A stretch of DNA of 32,125 bases from an uncultured Methylococcaceae bacterium (GCA_903928685.1 CAIYRS010000037.1:1-32125); one strand, 5' to 3'; positions 16,516-26,871 are shown, counted from the first letter of the stretch. Notes: generated by a model not told the origin, from the sequence alone. Translations and numbers: made by a program.

Positions 16516-17493
16516 ATGACCATTAAAAAAGCAACCATCCTATTAATTAGTTGTTACATTGAAATCTGTTATCCAGAAAACTCGCTTGATGCCTTGGATG
16601 ATCCCTCTAATGAAACATCATCCATACAATTAGATGAACACAAACAAAAAATTTCAGGCATCAAAACTATAGAAGCAAAAAGCGCTACATATAAAAGTGA
16701 GCAACTCGTATTCGGGAAAGCAATAAACCCTCAATCATTATTCGAGCTTCACTTTCGTTATCAGGATGCAACAACTGAACACCATAAAGCCAATTCTCTG
16801 TATAAACAAAGCGAAATTAATAGCCATAGACAAACAGAGCTTTATCAATTTGGGATAACGTCAAAACATAAACTTGAAGAGCAACAAACAAGACGAGATT
16901 ACGATAGCGCAACACTAAATACCAACAACTTAAAAAGCCAGGCAATAGCAAACGAAGCGAAGCTAAATTGGGGAGAGGTTATCTGCAAATGGGTTATTTC
17001 ATCAGACACAACGCGCTTAAACAGCCTGATTAATAACCGACAAATCTTATTGAGAATAACGCTACCAGATGGCAATGAGCCAGCGCAGAATATACTAGCT
17101 AGCGCAAATGGTATTAGGGAAAACGCGAGCAGTGCAGAATTAATATCGATGGCGCCTTGGTCAGAAAACACATCTCAAGGCGTAAGTTATTTTTATATCA
17201 CGAACAATACCGCCATAAAGCCCAATATGAACGTTACCGGATGGCTACCAGAAAAAAATGCACAAGAGGGAGTGATTATCCCAAGAACAGCGCTTATATG
17301 GGAATCTGGACAAGCCTTTTTATATGTTAAAGGCGAAGATAGGTTTATAAAAACATCAATAAATAACCCGATACCAATTAAAGAGGGTTATTTTATAAAG
17401 AATAAGGCACTGACAAACCAAACAATCGTCACTACTGGTAATAATTTATTGCTCTCTAAAGAACTGATAAAACATGACGATGACAACGATTAG
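16516..17493 (+). CDS. Orphan RND/HlyD-type periplasmic adaptor-like protein
   Basis: The 325-residue product resembles a compact membrane-fusion protein of RND efflux systems. The N-terminal part (SIQLDEHKQKISGIKTIEAK) is the usual adaptor start, a helical hairpin (about residues 75-150) follows, and the C-terminal barrel ends with EGVIIPRTALIWESGQAFLYVK, IKEGYFIKN and IVTTGNNLLLSKEL. The tail is acidic (HDDDND). The N-terminus is short and hydrophobic, with LISC at 10-13 resembling a lipobox, so an envelope location is likely but not proven. No RND pump or TolC-like gene is adjacent. Only 25 bases separate the xoxF terminator from its ATG, and no clear Shine-Dalgarno is seen. Composition is AT-rich compared with the genes to its left. 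Confidence 0.7.
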   Translation: MTIKKATILLISCYIEICYPENSLDALDDPSNETSSIQLDEHKQKISGIKTIEAKSATYKSEQLVFGKAINPQSLFELHFRYQDATTEHHKANSLYKQSEINSHRQTELYQFGITSKHKLEEQQTRRDYDSATLNTNNLKSQAIANEAKLNWGEVICKWVISSDTTRLNSLINNRQILLRITLPDGNEPAQNILASANGIRENASSAELISMAPWSENTSQGVSYFYITNNTAIKPNMNVTGWLPEKNAQEGVIIPRTALIWESGQAFLYVKGEDRFIKTSINNPIPIKEGYFIKNKALTNQTIVTTGNNLLLSKELIKHDDDND

Positions 17494-17500
17494 AGAGAGC

Positions 17501-17531
17501 AAAAAAAACCGACTTAACGTCGGTTTTTTTT
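17501..17531. terminator. Bidirectional terminator between adaptor gene and rplQ
   Basis: ACCGAC (17508-17513) and GTCGGT (17519-17524) form the stem, flanked by A8 on the left and T8 on the right. It can stop transcription from both convergent sides: the adaptor gene and the end of the ribosomal cluster. Confidence 0.88.
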
Positions 17532-17533
17532 AT

Positions 17534-17896
17534 TTATTCAGGTCTGTCAACCAATTCAACATAGGCCATTGGCGCATCATCACCAGGTCGAAACCCGCAT
17601 TTCATAATACGCAAATATCCACCTTGTCTATCTTTGTAACGTGGACCTAACTCATTGAATAGCTTAGTGACCATTTCACGATCACGTAATCTAGCGAAAG
17701 CCATACGTCTTTTAGCAACGTTATCTTCTTTAGATAAGGTTATTAATGGCTCTGCATAACTTCTGAGTTCCTTTGCTTTTGGCAAAGTAGTCTTTATTAA
17801 TTCATGTTTAAAAAGAGCATTAGCCAAGTTACTAAATAGAGCCTTACGATGACTACTAGTTATATTTAATTTTCTACCGGATTTACGATGTCTCAT
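17534..17896 (-). CDS. rplQ: 50S ribosomal protein L17
   Basis: Large-subunit protein, 120 residues, beginning [20 protein letters not shown] as in bacterial L17, with the [10 protein letters not shown] segment and the ending MAYVELVD. It is the last gene of the alpha operon, 21 bases behind rpoA, and is followed directly by the bidirectional terminator. L17 sits near the peptide exit region of the 50S subunit. Confidence 0.97.
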   Translation of the reverse strand: MRHRKSGRKLNITSSHRKALFSNLANALFKHELIKTTLPKAKELRSYAEPLITLSKEDNVAKRRMAFARLRDREMVTKLFNELGPRYKDRQGGYLRIMKCGFRPGDDAPMAYVELVDRPE

Positions 17897-17917
17897 TACA
17901 AGAAGACCTAATGTTGA

Positions 17918-18928
17918 TTAATTAACTGCGTTGGTTTGATCTAACAAGCCTTCAGGCGGCCAATTTTCAAGACGCATTCCTAAAGACAAGCCTTTCAAAG
18001 CAAGTATATCTTTTATTTCTGTTAACGATTTCTTTCCAAGATTTGGTGTTTTCAATAATTCAACTTCTGTACGCTGAATCAAATCACCAATATAGAAAAT
18101 ATTTTCGGCTTTCAAACAATTTGCTGACCGTACTGTTAATTCCAAATCATCAACAGGACGTAACAAAACTGGTTCAAATTCTTGACCAGCTTCTACTTTC
18201 TCTTCTTCAATTTGCTCATTTACTTTTTCAAAATCAACAAAAACAGAAAGTTGATCATGAAGGATAGTAGCCGCTAACTTAATAGTCTGCTCAGGATCCA
18301 CAGTACCATTCGTTTCTAGCTCTATAATCAATTTATCTAAATTAGTACGTTGTTCAACACGCGTACTTTCAACCTGATAGGCGACTTTAACCACAGGACT
18401 ATATGAAGCATCTAATTGTAGGACACCCATAGCTGAATTATGATCAGCATTAGATTTTCTTACACTTACTGGCTCATAGCCTCTTCCCCTGCGAACACGA
18501 ATTTTCATGTTCAACACACCAGCTTGGGTTAGATTAGCAATAACCAATGTCGGATTGACGATTTCCACATCATGAGGAACATTAATATCAGCAGCTGTTA
18601 CACAACCAGCACCTTGCTTAGTTAAAGTTAACTCAACTTCGTCCTTTGAATGCAGAATCACAGCTAACTTTTTTAAATTTAAAAGGATATCAATAACATC
18701 TTCTTGAACACCTTCAATTGTTGTGTATTCATGAAGGACGCCATCAATTTCTACATCTGTAACCGCACAACCAGGAATGGTCGATAATAAAACCCGCCGC
18801 AAAGCGTTACCTAGAGAGTGACCAAAACCACGCTCTAATGGCTCGATTACAATCCGAGAATGATTAGAAGATTTATTTACAACCTCAACTAATCTTGGCT
18901 TTAATAAGCCAGAAATAGAACTCTGCAT
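17918..18928 (-). CDS. rpoA: RNA polymerase alpha subunit
   Basis: Scaffold subunit of RNA polymerase, 336 residues. The N-terminal dimerisation domain includes [21 protein letters not shown], and the C-terminal domain binding UP elements and activators reads [15 protein letters not shown] followed by [19 protein letters not shown]. The arginine in TVRSAN corresponds to Arg265 of E. coli, the key DNA contact. It lies 21 bases after rpsD and is co-transcribed with the ribosomal genes. Confidence 0.98.
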   Translation of the reverse strand: MQSSISGLLKPRLVEVVNKSSNHSRIVIEPLERGFGHSLGNALRRVLLSTIPGCAVTDVEIDGVLHEYTTIEGVQEDVIDILLNLKKLAVILHSKDEVELTLTKQGAGCVTAADINVPHDVEIVNPTLVIANLTQAGVLNMKIRVRRGRGYEPVSVRKSNADHNSAMGVLQLDASYSPVVKVAYQVESTRVEQRTNLDKLIIELETNGTVDPEQTIKLAATILHDQLSVFVDFEKVNEQIEEEKVEAGQEFEPVLLRPVDDLELTVRSANCLKAENIFYIGDLIQRTEVELLKTPNLGKKSLTEIKDILALKGLSLGMRLENWPPEGLLDQTNAVN

Positions 18929-18949
18929 TTATATCCCTCAGTACTGCAA

Positions 18950-19570
18950 TTATTTAGAGTAAAGCTCTACGACTAACTGCTCATTAATATCAGTACCTAA
19001 ATCGACCCGATCAGGTAATGAATTAAATGTGCCTGTCATAGATTTAGAATTCACTTCTACCCATGAAGGAAAGCCATACTGTTCTGTTACAGTTAAAGCA
19101 TCAATAATTCGTTGTTGATTTTTTGATTTTTCTCTAATAGAGATCGCATCACCAGGAGAAACTTGATACGAAGGCACATTGATCAGCGAACCATTTACTT
19201 GTACGGATTTGTGAGAAACTAACTGACGGGCTTCAGCACGAGTTGATGCAAAACCCATACGATAAACCACATTGTCAAGTCGCGATTCAAGAAGGTTTAA
19301 AAGGTTTTCACCTGTCGCACCTTTTTTCATATCAGCAGTTTTATAATAATTTCTAAACTGCTTTTCTAGAATTCCATATATTCTACGTAAACGTTGTTTA
19401 GCCCTTAACTGCATAGCGTAATCAGAATTTCTGGTACGCTTAGTGCCGTGTTGACCAGGTCTTTGATCAAGTTTGCACTTACCTTCTAAGGATTTGCCTC
19501 TGCTTTTCAAAAGCAGATCAGCACCTTCTCTTCTACTTAATTTACAGGTCGGTCCAATATATCTTGCCAT
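18950..19570 (-). CDS. rpsD: 30S ribosomal protein S4
   Basis: Primary 16S rRNA-binding protein, 206 residues, the E. coli length. It begins [19 protein letters not shown] and carries the S4 RNA-binding domain ([20 protein letters not shown], then [10 protein letters not shown]). In E. coli S4 represses translation of the alpha operon from a structure near the rpsM start; a hairpin over the rpsM Shine-Dalgarno here could serve the same purpose. Confidence 0.98.
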   Translation of the reverse strand: MARYIGPTCKLSRREGADLLLKSRGKSLEGKCKLDQRPGQHGTKRTRNSDYAMQLRAKQRLRRIYGILEKQFRNYYKTADMKKGATGENLLNLLESRLDNVVYRMGFASTRAEARQLVSHKSVQVNGSLINVPSYQVSPGDAISIREKSKNQQRIIDALTVTEQYGFPSWVEVNSKSMTGTFNSLPDRVDLGTDINEQLVVELYSK

Positions 19571-19588
19571 GAATAATACTCCAGATCT

Positions 19589-19978
19589 CTATACGCGGCG
19601 TTTTTTAGGTGGACGACAGCCATTATGCGGAATGGGTGTAACATCTACAATATTAGTAATTTTGAATCCAAGATTATTCAATGATCGAACAGCTGATTCA
19701 CGACCTGGGCCTGGGCCTTTAATCATTACATCTAAATTCTTCATACCAAATTCTTGAGCAACAATTCCTGCCTTTTCAGCTGCAACCTGTGCAGCAAACG
19801 GCGTACTCTTTCTTGAACCACGAAACCCAGAACCACCAGAGGTAGCCCATGAAAGCGCATTACCCTTTCTGTCGGTTATTGTGATAATAGTATTATTGAA
19901 AGAAGCGTGAACATGAACAATGCCATCAGCAACTTCTTTTTTTATACGCTTTCTTGAACGATTTTGACTACTAGCCAT
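19589..19978 (-). CDS. rpsK: 30S ribosomal protein S11
   Basis: Small-subunit platform protein, 129 residues. Diagnostic segments are [33 protein letters not shown] and the C-terminal [17 protein letters not shown]. The gene lies 24 bases behind rpsM and 18 bases before rpsD in the alpha operon. Confidence 0.98.
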   Translation of the reverse strand: MASSQNRSRKRIKKEVADGIVHVHASFNNTIITITDRKGNALSWATSGGSGFRGSRKSTPFAAQVAAEKAGIVAQEFGMKNLDVMIKGPGPGRESAVRSLNNLGFKITNIVDVTPIPHNGCRPPKKRRV

Positions 19979-20002
19979 TACATTTTCTCTTAAAGAAATT
20001 TC

Positions 20003-20359
20003 TTATTTTCTAATTGGTTTACGAGGGCCTTTACGTGTACGGGCATTAGTTCTTGTTCTTTGACCTCTTAGCGGCAAGCCGCGACGATGTCTAATGCCAC
20101 GATAGCAGCCTAAATCCATTAAACGCTTAATGTTCATCGAAACTTCACGACGCAAATCGCCTTCAACAGTCATCTTTGAAACAACGTTACGTATAGCATC
20201 CAATTGCTCTTCAGACAGTTCTTTTATTTTTATAGAGGTCTCTATGCCTACATCAGCACAAATCTCACTAGCTGTTTGTCGACCAACACCATAAATAGCT
20301 GTTAACGCTATAACAGCATGCTTATGATCTGGTACATTTATCCCGGCAATACGTGCCAT
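20003..20359 (-). CDS. rpsM: 30S ribosomal protein S13
   Basis: Head protein of the 30S subunit that contacts tRNA and forms part of the bridge to L5. Its 118 residues begin [16 protein letters not shown] and end with [19 protein letters not shown], the basic tail that reaches the P site. It is the first gene of the alpha operon. Its Shine-Dalgarno (AGGGGAG, seven bases before the ATG) lies in a small hairpin, and a promoter stands just upstream. Confidence 0.98.
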   Translation of the reverse strand: MARIAGINVPDHKHAVIALTAIYGVGRQTASEICADVGIETSIKIKELSEEQLDAIRNVVSKMTVEGDLRREVSMNIKRLMDLGCYRGIRHRRGLPLRGQRTRTNARTRKGPRKPIRK

Positions 20360-20364
20360 TCAGA

Positions 20365-20378
20365 TACTCCCCTGAGTA
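20365..20378 (-). promoter_or_regulatory. Hairpin enclosing the rpsM Shine-Dalgarno
   Basis: On the minus strand, TACTC and GAGTA form a five-base stem with an AGGG loop; the AGGGGAG ribosome-binding site of rpsM lies in the loop and 3' arm. Such masking could support S4-dependent translational control as known for the E. coli alpha operon; that role is inferred. Confidence 0.45.
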
Positions 20379-20400
20379 GTAATCTAAAGTTAAGCTGTAA

Positions 20401-20429
20401 ATTGTATCATTAGATAAATTACAGCACAA
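20401..20429 (-). promoter_or_regulatory. Internal alpha-operon promoter
   Basis: On the minus strand, TTGTGC (20424-20429) is followed after exactly 17 bases by TACAAT (20401-20406), which is preceded by TGA as an extended -10. Start would be near 20394, giving a leader of about 35 bases to rpsM. Position matches the alpha-operon promoter of E. coli. Confidence 0.65.
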
Positions 20430-20434
20430 CAAAT

Positions 20435-20548
20435 TTAACCTTGACGTTGTTTGTGACGTCCATCTGAACAAATCACCCTTACAACACCATTTCTTTTAAC
20501 AATTTTGCAATTTCTACAGATTGCTTTAACAGATGCGCGAACTTTCAC
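20435..20548 (-). CDS. rpmJ: 50S ribosomal protein L36
   Basis: A 37-residue zinc-ribbon protein of the large subunit. Its start reads [15 protein letters not shown], and the ligands Cys11, Cys14, Cys27 and His32 are all present, so this is the zinc-binding form. The start is a GTG at 20548 with GAGG five bases upstream. It sits in its usual place between secY and rpsM. Confidence 0.95.
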   Translation of the reverse strand: MKVRASVKAICRNCKIVKRNGVVRVICSDGRHKQRQG

Positions 20549-20602
20549 AATAACCTCTTTTATTTGTATAACTAAATATTATCTAATGGATAGATAAAAG
20601 TA

Positions 20603-21922
20603 TTATTTTTTTAGGTTTGCCTTTTTCATTAAGCCTTCATACTGCTGGGACATCACATGTGTTTGCATTTGTGAAATGAAATCCATGACAACGACAACAA
20701 TAATCAATAATGAAGTACCACCAAAATAAAATGGAACATTCCAATAAACTATTAAGAACTCAGGCAACAAACAAACTAAGGTTATATAAAAAGCACCAAT
20801 CAAAGTCAGTCGAGTCATGACTTTGTCTATATATGATGTTGTCTGCATACCAGGCCTAATACCAGGCAAGAAAGCCCCAGATTTTTTTAAATTATCAGCA
20901 GTTTCTTTAGAATTAAAAACTAGGGCTGTATAGAAAAAACAAAAGAATACTATAGCTGCCGCGTAAAACAGTACATAAACAGGCTGCCCAGGGGAAAGCA
21001 TAGTCGCAATATCCTGCAACCAAGCAAAACCTTCGCTATTACCAAACCATCCTGCAACCGTAGCAGGAAATAAAATAATACTAGAAGCAAATATTGGAGG
21101 AATAACACCCGCCATATTTAGCTTTAAAGGCAAAAAACTTGTTTGAGCAGCAATAAGCTTACGACCTTGCTGACGCTTAGGATAATTTATAAGTATTCTT
21201 CTTTGCCCTCTTTCTACGAACACCACTAAAGCAGTAACTGAAATTGAAAGCAAAAACAACAACAATATAAATCCACCATTCATTTCACCAGTACGAGCAA
21301 GCTCCAAAGTACCACCAACAGCTTTTGGCAAACCAGAAACTATACCAGCGAAAATTATCATCGATATACCATTACCAATGCCTCTTTCAGTAACTTGCTC
21401 ACCAAGCCACATCAAAAAAACAGTACCCGTCACTAATGTTACGGTTGTAATGGCAATAAAACCTATACCAGGATTTAATACAACGGACAAACCACCTGCA
21501 GTCTGATTTTGCAAAGCCAAGGAAATACCTACGGCCTGAAAAGTAGCCAATACAACAGTCCCATAGCGGGTAAATTGTGATATTTTTCTGCGACCAGACT
21601 CACCTTCTTTTTTCATCTGCTCCATTGAAGGAATAACTACAGTCATCAATTGCATGATAATTGACGCTGAAATATAAGGCATAATACCAAGAGCAAATAA
21701 ACTTAAACGCATCAAGGCACCACCAGAAAACATGTTGAACATGTCTAAGATAGAACCACTTTGCTGTTCAAACATAGCAGCCAAAGCTTTTGGATCAATA
21801 CCTGGAACAGGAATATGCGAACCAATTCGATAAACAACCAGAGCTACAAATACAAATAACAGCCTGGCTTTTAATTCTGAATAATCATTTTTATTTGGCG
21901 ATTTAGCTCTTGGAGTATTCAC
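20603..21922 (-). CDS. secY: Preprotein translocase subunit SecY
   Basis: Channel-forming subunit of the Sec translocon, 439 residues with about ten membrane segments. Recognisable parts are [14 protein letters not shown] in the first helix region, [14 protein letters not shown] in the lateral-gate area, [14 protein letters not shown] and [11 protein letters not shown] near the C-terminus. It starts with a GTG immediately after the rplO stop codon, with GAGG six bases upstream inside rplO, indicating tight translational coupling. A small hairpin (20579-20597) follows the gene but lacks a T tract. Confidence 0.97.
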   Translation of the reverse strand: MNTPRAKSPNKNDYSELKARLLFVFVALVVYRIGSHIPVPGIDPKALAAMFEQQSGSILDMFNMFSGGALMRLSLFALGIMPYISASIIMQLMTVVIPSMEQMKKEGESGRRKISQFTRYGTVVLATFQAVGISLALQNQTAGGLSVVLNPGIGFIAITTVTLVTGTVFLMWLGEQVTERGIGNGISMIIFAGIVSGLPKAVGGTLELARTGEMNGGFILLLFLLSISVTALVVFVERGQRRILINYPKRQQGRKLIAAQTSFLPLKLNMAGVIPPIFASSIILFPATVAGWFGNSEGFAWLQDIATMLSPGQPVYVLFYAAAIVFFCFFYTALVFNSKETADNLKKSGAFLPGIRPGMQTTSYIDKVMTRLTLIGAFYITLVCLLPEFLIVYWNVPFYFGGTSLLIIVVVVMDFISQMQTHVMSQQYEGLMKKANLKK

Positions 21923-22357
21923 TTATACCTCGACTTTGCCACCAGCAGCTTCAACAGATTCTTTGGCGCCAACAGTTACGTTTATACCTTTGATATTTAC
22001 AGCCTTAGTCAATTCACCAGACTTTATCAACTTAGCTTTTTTAGTAAAAGCAGGAACAATATTTGCGTCGATTAAAACCTGCAAATCAATAACATCAGCT
22101 TCTAATCCATTCAATTCACTCAAACGGACTTCTGCAGAATACTTTGCTGATCTGGAAACGAAACCAACTTTTGGCAGACGTCTTTGTAAAGGCATCTGAC
22201 CGCCTTCAAAACCAACTTTATGAAAACCGCCACTACGAGCTTTTTGTCCTTTATGGCCTCTTCCACAAGTTTTACCTAACGTACAACCAATACCGCGGCC
22301 GACTCGCTTAGATTTTTTTCTAGAACCTTCAGCAGCTTGAATAGTATTTAAATACAT
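21923..22357 (-). CDS. rplO: 50S ribosomal protein L15
   Basis: Late-assembling 50S protein of 144 residues. It has the glycine- and basic-rich N-terminus ([28 protein letters not shown] in part) and [18 protein letters not shown]. Its ATG overlaps the rpmD stop by one base (TAATG), and its stop abuts the secY start. Confidence 0.97.
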   Translation of the reverse strand: MYLNTIQAAEGSRKKSKRVGRGIGCTLGKTCGRGHKGQKARSGGFHKVGFEGGQMPLQRRLPKVGFVSRSAKYSAEVRLSELNGLEADVIDLQVLIDANIVPAFTKKAKLIKSGELTKAVNIKGINVTVGAKESVEAAGGKVEV

Positions 22358-22542
22358 TACACTTCCTCTACTTTTAACATATAGGATATTTTATTTATCA
22401 TACCCCTGTTTTCTGCAGTATTAAGGATTTCAACCGATTGGTTAATTTTTCGCAGACCAAGGCCTTTAAGACAAGCTTGATGCCGTGGTAAACGACCGAA
22501 CTTGCTCTTTATCATTGTTACAATCAATTTGCTATCAGACAT
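22357..22542 (-). CDS. rpmD: 50S ribosomal protein L30
   Basis: A 61-residue protein with the L30 pattern [28 protein letters not shown]. The ATG at 22542 is preferred over an in-frame GTG inside rpsE; it lies five bases after the rpsE stop. Its stop shares one base with the rplO start. Confidence 0.96.
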   Translation of the reverse strand: MSDSKLIVTMIKSKFGRLPRHQACLKGLGLRKINQSVEILNTAENRGMINKISYMLKVEEV

Positions 22543-22547
22543 TATAA

Positions 22548-23054
22548 TCACTCAATAATTTTATCAACTGATAAGCCACGTTTTGCAGCTATTTGATTAG
22601 CGTCACGCATTGAAGTAAGGCCATTTATTGTTGCCCTTACTACATTAATTGGATTATTAGTGCCAATACATTTAGCTAATACATTATGAACACCAACAAC
22701 CTCAAAAACTGCACGCATAGCGCCACCAGCAATAATGCCAGTACCTTCTGAAGCAGGCTGCATATAAATCTTTGCAGCGCCTGTTGTATTCATTACAGCG
22801 TATTGCAAAGTGTCGCCCTTTAAAGCAACTTTACGCATATTTTTTCTAGCTTGCTCTAGAGATTTTTGTATCGCAATAGGTACTTCCCTTGCTTTACTGA
22901 CTCCATAGCCAACGCGACCCTGTCCATCACCAACAACAGTCAAAGCTGCAAAACCAAAAACCCTACCGCCTTTAACAACTTTAGCGACGCGACGAACATT
23001 AACTAATTTTTCTTGCAAACCGTCTGTACTACCTTGTGCAGGTGCTGTAGCCAT
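22548..23054 (-). CDS. rpsE: 30S ribosomal protein S5
   Basis: Decoding-fidelity protein of 168 residues. The S5 double-stranded-RNA-binding part reads [19 protein letters not shown] and [12 protein letters not shown], followed by the C-terminal domain with [19 protein letters not shown] and [13 protein letters not shown]. It lies nine bases behind rplR. Confidence 0.97.
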   Translation of the reverse strand: MATAPAQGSTDGLQEKLVNVRRVAKVVKGGRVFGFAALTVVGDGQGRVGYGVSKAREVPIAIQKSLEQARKNMRKVALKGDTLQYAVMNTTGAAKIYMQPASEGTGIIAGGAMRAVFEVVGVHNVLAKCIGTNNPINVVRATINGLTSMRDANQIAAKRGLSVDKIIE

Positions 23055-23063
23055 GTTTATCTC

Positions 23064-23417
23064 CTAAAATTTCAAGCCGGCTTCACGTGCAGCATCTGCC
23101 AATGCCTTAACGCGACCATGATATTTAAAACCGGAACGATCAAAAGCGACTTCAGTTATTCCGGCAGCCAAAGCTTTTTGGGCGATTTGCTTTCCAATTT
23201 CGACCGCAGCATCAACATTACCAGTATTTTTTAAAGATGATTTAATATCTGACTGAAGTGTAGATGCGCTAACCAAAGTAAAATTACCATCACCACTTAT
23301 CACTTGAGCATAAATGTGCTGAGAAGTTTTATGAATTGACAAGCGTGTAGCATTCAAGCTTCTAATTTTGCAACGTAATTTAGTTGCACGTTTTATACGA
23401 ACTTTTTTCTTATCCAT
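23064..23417 (-). CDS. rplR: 50S ribosomal protein L18
   Basis: 5S-rRNA-binding protein of 117 residues with the family features [16 protein letters not shown], the [20 protein letters not shown] segment and the ending [11 protein letters not shown]. It lies between rplF and rpsE with short spacers, as in the spc operon. Confidence 0.97.
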   Translation of the reverse strand: MDKKKVRIKRATKLRCKIRSLNATRLSIHKTSQHIYAQVISGDGNFTLVSASTLQSDIKSSLKNTGNVDAAVEIGKQIAQKALAAGITEVAFDRSGFKYHGRVKALADAAREAGLKF

Positions 23418-23426
23418 TACGTTACC

Positions 23427-23960
23427 TTACTTCTTCTTGGCTTCTTTTCTTACAACATGTTCGTCAGAATATCTAACACCTTTACCTTTATAAGGCTCAG
23501 GTGGACGATAAGCTCTGATTTTAGCTGCAACTTGACCAACTTGTTGTTTGTCACTACCTTTGATAAGAATTTCAGTTTGAGACGGTGTCTCTACAGAAAT
23601 TCCAGCAGGGACTTCAAAATCAACAGGATGGGAAAAACCAAGCGTCAAATTTAATATATTACCTTTAGCTTGTGCTCTGTAACCAACGCCAATTAGCGTT
23701 AATTTCTTCTCAAAACCAACAGAAACACCAGTAACCATATTGTTTACAATCGCTCTAGCAGTTCCTGCCTGAGCGGTTGCTACTTTATTTGCCTTATCCC
23801 ATTCCATTTGTATGCTGTTGTCAGCAATTACAAAATTAATGATTGGGTTAAAACTATATGACAACTGACCTTTACTGCCCTTAATAGTCATATTATTACC
23901 ATCAAGCTTTATATCAACACCGCTTGGAATAGTAACTGGGGCTTTTGCAATTCTTGACAT
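23427..23960 (-). CDS. rplF: 50S ribosomal protein L6
   Basis: A 177-residue protein with two related domains that sits near the GTPase-associated centre. It starts [17 protein letters not shown] and ends with the diagnostic [19 protein letters not shown]. Length equals that of E. coli L6. Spacers to rpsH and rplR are 12 and 9 bases. Confidence 0.98.
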   Translation of the reverse strand: MSRIAKAPVTIPSGVDIKLDGNNMTIKGSKGQLSYSFNPIINFVIADNSIQMEWDKANKVATAQAGTARAIVNNMVTGVSVGFEKKLTLIGVGYRAQAKGNILNLTLGFSHPVDFEVPAGISVETPSQTEILIKGSDKQQVGQVAAKIRAYRPPEPYKGKGVRYSDEHVVRKEAKKK

Positions 23961-23972
23961 AATTAACCTACG

Positions 23973-24368
23973 TTAGCAAACAGTACAAATAACTTCGCCG
24001 CCATGGCCAATTGCGCGGGCAGCCCTATCGGTCATAACACCATTTGATGTTGACACAATCGCTATACCCAAGCCACCAAGAACTTTTGGCAATTCATCTT
24101 TTGACTTATAGATACGCAATCCAGGGCGACTTACCCTGTTAATGCTTTCAATAACTGGCAAGCCTTTATAATACTTCAGTTCGATAGTCATCTCGCTATG
24201 ACTAGCTATTTGTTCAACACTAAAATCTTTAATATAACCTTCGTCTTTCAATACCTTAGCGATAGATATTTTTAATTTAGAGGAAGGTTGTTTTACAAAC
24301 TTTTTACCTGCAGACTGACCATTTCTAATTCTGGTCAACATATCTGCTACTGGGTCTGTCATGCTCAT
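23973..24368 (-). CDS. rpsH: 30S ribosomal protein S8
   Basis: Central-domain 16S rRNA binder of 131 residues: [18 protein letters not shown] at the start and [20 protein letters not shown] near the end. In E. coli S8 is the translational repressor of the spc operon through a structure at rplE; whether that holds here cannot be seen from this gene. Confidence 0.98.
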   Translation of the reverse strand: MSMTDPVADMLTRIRNGQSAGKKFVKQPSSKLKISIAKVLKDEGYIKDFSVEQIASHSEMTIELKYYKGLPVIESINRVSRPGLRIYKSKDELPKVLGGLGIAIVSTSNGVMTDRAARAIGHGGEVICTVC

Positions 24369-24398
24369 TATTATTCTCCAAGCTTCAACTAACAGAAA

Positions 24399-24704
24399 TT
24401 ACCAACTGGCTTTAACTAAACCAGGAACGTCACCACGCATAGTAGCTTCCCTTAGCTTGTTTCTGCTTAGTCCAAATTTCCGGTAGTAACCATGAGGACG
24501 ACCAGTCAGATTACAGCGGTTACGCACTCTGGTAACACTTGAATCTCTAGGCAACTTTTGAAGCTGAAGCTGAGCCGTTTCTTTTTCTTCAAAAGAACTA
24601 TTAGGATTTCTTATAATTTCTTTTATCGACTTGCGCTTAACGTCAAATTGTTTTACTAATTTTTTTCTTTTTTCTTCGCGCGCAATCATTGATTTCTTTG
24701 CCAT
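24399..24704 (-). CDS. rpsN: 30S ribosomal protein S14 (zinc-free long form)
   Basis: A 101-residue protein ending with [21 protein letters not shown] and GLVKASW. Only one cysteine remains of the Cys-x2-Cys pairs found in short zinc-binding S14, so this is the zinc-independent long form. It lies 12 bases behind rplE. Confidence 0.97.
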   Translation of the reverse strand: MAKKSMIAREEKRKKLVKQFDVKRKSIKEIIRNPNSSFEEKETAQLQLQKLPRDSSVTRVRNRCNLTGRPHGYYRKFGLSRNKLREATMRGDVPGLVKASW

Positions 24705-24716
24705 AATCAGATGCCT

Positions 24717-25256
24717 TTAGTTCTTAAATGGAAAATTAAATAGCTTTAACAAAGCAAGACCTTCTTCATTAGTCTTAGCTGTCGTTGTAATAGTAATATC
24801 CATACCACGCAAAGCATCGATCTTGTCATAATCAATTTCAGGGAAAATGATTTGCTCTTTTACGCCCATTGAGTAATTACCACGTCCATCAAAACTTTTA
24901 GGGCTTAAGCCTCTAAAATCGCGAATCCTTGGAATTGATATACTAATTAAGCGATCTAAAAATTCATACATCCTTTCGCTACGCAAAGTAACTTTGCAGC
25001 CAATCGGCATATCGTCCCTAATTTTAAAACCAGCGATTGATTTTCTAGCTAAAGTCACTACTGGTTTTTGACCAGCAATCTTTTCCATATCAGTAACAGC
25101 TGATTGCAGAATTTTTTTATCAGCCACGGCACCACCAACACCCATATTGAGGGTTATCTTAGTGATACGAGGCGCTTCCATTACGGACTGATAACCGAAT
25201 TGTTTAATCAATTCAGGCAACACATTTTCTTTATATACAGTTTTTAGTCTAGCCAC
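24717..25256 (-). CDS. rplE: 50S ribosomal protein L5
   Basis: 5S-rRNA-binding protein of the central protuberance, 179 residues as in E. coli. Recognised by [13 protein letters not shown], the [20 protein letters not shown] segment, [20 protein letters not shown] and the ending [10 protein letters not shown]. It lies 12 bases behind rplX. Confidence 0.98.
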   Translation of the reverse strand: MARLKTVYKENVLPELIKQFGYQSVMEAPRITKITLNMGVGGAVADKKILQSAVTDMEKIAGQKPVVTLARKSIAGFKIRDDMPIGCKVTLRSERMYEFLDRLISISIPRIRDFRGLSPKSFDGRGNYSMGVKEQIIFPEIDYDKIDALRGMDITITTTAKTNEEGLALLKLFNFPFKN

Positions 25257-25268
25257 GATTCATCACTC

Positions 25269-25586
25269 CTATAAATCAACAAGTTCGTTTGTTGACTTGA
25301 AGTATCTGACTTTTTTTCCATCTTCAAGAAATTTAAAGCCGATACGATCTGCTTTTTTGGTAACAGGGTTATACAAACCAATATTTGAAATATCGATAGG
25401 CATTTCTTTTGAAATAATGCCACCTGAAACACCAGCATTAGGATTGGCTTTCTGTGTTTTCTTAACTTGATTAATTCCTTCAACAAGAATTTTATTATCT
25501 TTAAGAACCTTAACTACACGACCACTTTTGCCTTTATCTTTACCAGTACGAACGACAATATCATCGCCTTTTCTAATCTTTTGCAT
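25269..25586 (-). CDS. rplX: 50S ribosomal protein L24
   Basis: Early-assembly 50S protein of 105 residues. The KOW motif is visible at the N-terminus ([21 protein letters not shown]), followed by [12 protein letters not shown] and [22 protein letters not shown]. It lies 13 bases behind rplN. Confidence 0.97.
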   Translation of the reverse strand: MQKIRKGDDIVVRTGKDKGKSGRVVKVLKDNKILVEGINQVKKTQKANPNAGVSGGIISKEMPIDISNIGLYNPVTKKADRIGFKFLEDGKKVRYFKSTNELVDL

Positions 25587-25599
25587 AATAAACCCTACC

Positions 25600-25968
25600 T
25601 TACAAAACTTCAGGAGCTAAAGAGATAATTTTCATAAATTTCTCGCCTCTTAGCTCACGGGTAACAGGCCCAAAAATACGTGTTCCTAAAGGCTGCAAAT
25701 TGTTATTAAGTATAACTGCTGCATTACCATCAAATCGGATAACTGAGCCATCTGGCCTGCGAACACCTTTACATGTTCTTACAACCAAGGCATTGTAAAC
25801 TTCGCCTTTTTTAACTCTTCCGCGAGGAATTGCATCTTTAATACTTACTTTTATGATGTCGCCTATACCAGCATAACGCCTATGGGAGCCACCTAAAACT
25901 TTGATACACATGACCTTTTTAGCACCGCTATTATCAGCGACATCAAGGTTAGTTTGCATCTGAATCAT
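25600..25968 (-). CDS. rplN: 50S ribosomal protein L14
   Basis: A 122-residue protein at the subunit interface: [19 protein letters not shown] at the start, [16 protein letters not shown] in the middle and [13 protein letters not shown] near the end. It is the first gene of the spc section; the gap to rpsQ is 38 bases and AT-rich, which is where E. coli has the spc promoter. Confidence 0.98.
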   Translation of the reverse strand: MIQMQTNLDVADNSGAKKVMCIKVLGGSHRRYAGIGDIIKVSIKDAIPRGRVKKGEVYNALVVRTCKGVRRPDGSVIRFDGNAAVILNNNLQPLGTRIFGPVTRELRGEKFMKIISLAPEVL

Positions 25969-26006
25969 GATTTAATCCTAAATTTTGTATATAAATTAAT
26001 AAACGG

Positions 26007-26267
26007 TTATTTGTTTCCGCTTACTAATACCTGAACCAATTTAAAGGTTTTGTTTTTTGACAGCGGCCTACATGAAGTAATAGCCACTATGTCGCCTTCT
26101 TGACATACATTTTGCTCATCATGAGCCATCATTTTAGCAGAGCGCTTAATGTACTTACCGTACACAGGATGTTTCACTACCCGCTCAACCAAAACAGTTA
26201 TTGTTTTATCCATTTTGTTGCTTACAACTTTACCAGTTATAGTCCGCAACTTAATCTCATCAACCAT
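26007..26267 (-). CDS. rpsQ: 30S ribosomal protein S17
   Basis: Primary 16S rRNA-binding protein of 86 residues with the OB fold: [35 protein letters not shown] and [14 protein letters not shown] chose the ATG at 26267, which shares one base with the rpmC stop (TGATG); a GTG one codon upstream is the alternative. Confidence 0.96.
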   Translation of the reverse strand: MVDEIKLRTITGKVVSNKMDKTITVLVERVVKHPVYGKYIKRSAKMMAHDEQNVCQEGDIVAITSCRPLSKNKTFKLVQVLVSGNK

Positions 26268-26458
26268 CACGCGCCTACCATCTCTGTCAATACGGTTTGT
26301 ATACGTGCAACATCTCTTCTTACTTTCTTAATCTGATGAGACTTTGTAAGCTGTCTAGTTGCTTTTTGCATTTTTAAGTTAAAGCTCTCTTTTGATAATT
26401 CAATCAACAAGGCATTTAACTCATCTTTTGATTTTTGACGTAATTCATCTGCTTTCAT
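26267..26458 (-). CDS. rpmC: 50S ribosomal protein L29
   Basis: A 63-residue helical hairpin protein at the peptide exit, where it helps dock trigger factor and SRP. Recognised by [18 protein letters not shown] and [13 protein letters not shown]. It overlaps both neighbours by one base, so translation of rplP, rpmC and rpsQ is coupled. Confidence 0.97.
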   Translation of the reverse strand: MKADELRQKSKDELNALLIELSKESFNLKMQKATRQLTKSHQIKKVRRDVARIQTVLTEMVGA

Positions 26459-26871
26459 TACATTATCGTCCGAGTCGTAAATAAAGTTTTTAAAGGCAAT
26501 TTAGCGGCAGCCAAAGCAAAAGCTTCTCTAGCCAACTCTTCAGAAACACCTTGTATTTCATAGAGCATAGTCCCAGGCCTTATTTGGGCAACCCAGTATT
26601 CTACACTACCTTTACCTTTACCCATACGAACTTCTAATGGTTTTTTAGTAATTGGCTTATCTGGGAAGATTCTTATCCAAATTTTACCGCCACGTTTAAC
26701 GTGACGACTAATGGTTCTACGACCAGATTCAATCTGACGCGCAGTCAATCTGCCACGGCTAACTGATTTTAAGCCAAACTCACCGAAGCTAACCGATGAC
26801 CCACGTACCGCAATACCAGTATTTCTACCTTTATGTTGCTTACGGAATTTTGTTCTTTTTGGTTGAAGCAT
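26458..26871 (-). CDS. rplP: 50S ribosomal protein L16
   Basis: A 137-residue protein near the A site: [19 protein letters not shown] at the start, [19 protein letters not shown], and [17 protein letters not shown]. The arginine of QIRPG corresponds to Arg81, hydroxylated by YcfD in E. coli. Its stop overlaps the rpmC start by one base. Confidence 0.98.
   Translation of the reverse strand: MLQPKRTKFRKQHKGRNTGIAVRGSSVSFGEFGLKSVSRGRLTARQIESGRRTISRHVKRGGKIWIRIFPDKPITKKPLEVRMGKGKGSVEYWVAQIRPGTMLYEIQGVSEELAREAFALAAAKLPLKTLFTTRTIM

Noticed and set aside
20579-20597. Terminator after secY
   Set aside because: TTATCTA/TAGATAA forms a weak AT-rich hairpin without a T tract on the transcribed strand, and rpmJ continues the operon.
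25969-26006. spc-operon promoter between rpsQ and rplN
   Set aside because: The gap is AT-rich and has TATACA-like boxes, but no -35 at a suitable distance is visible.
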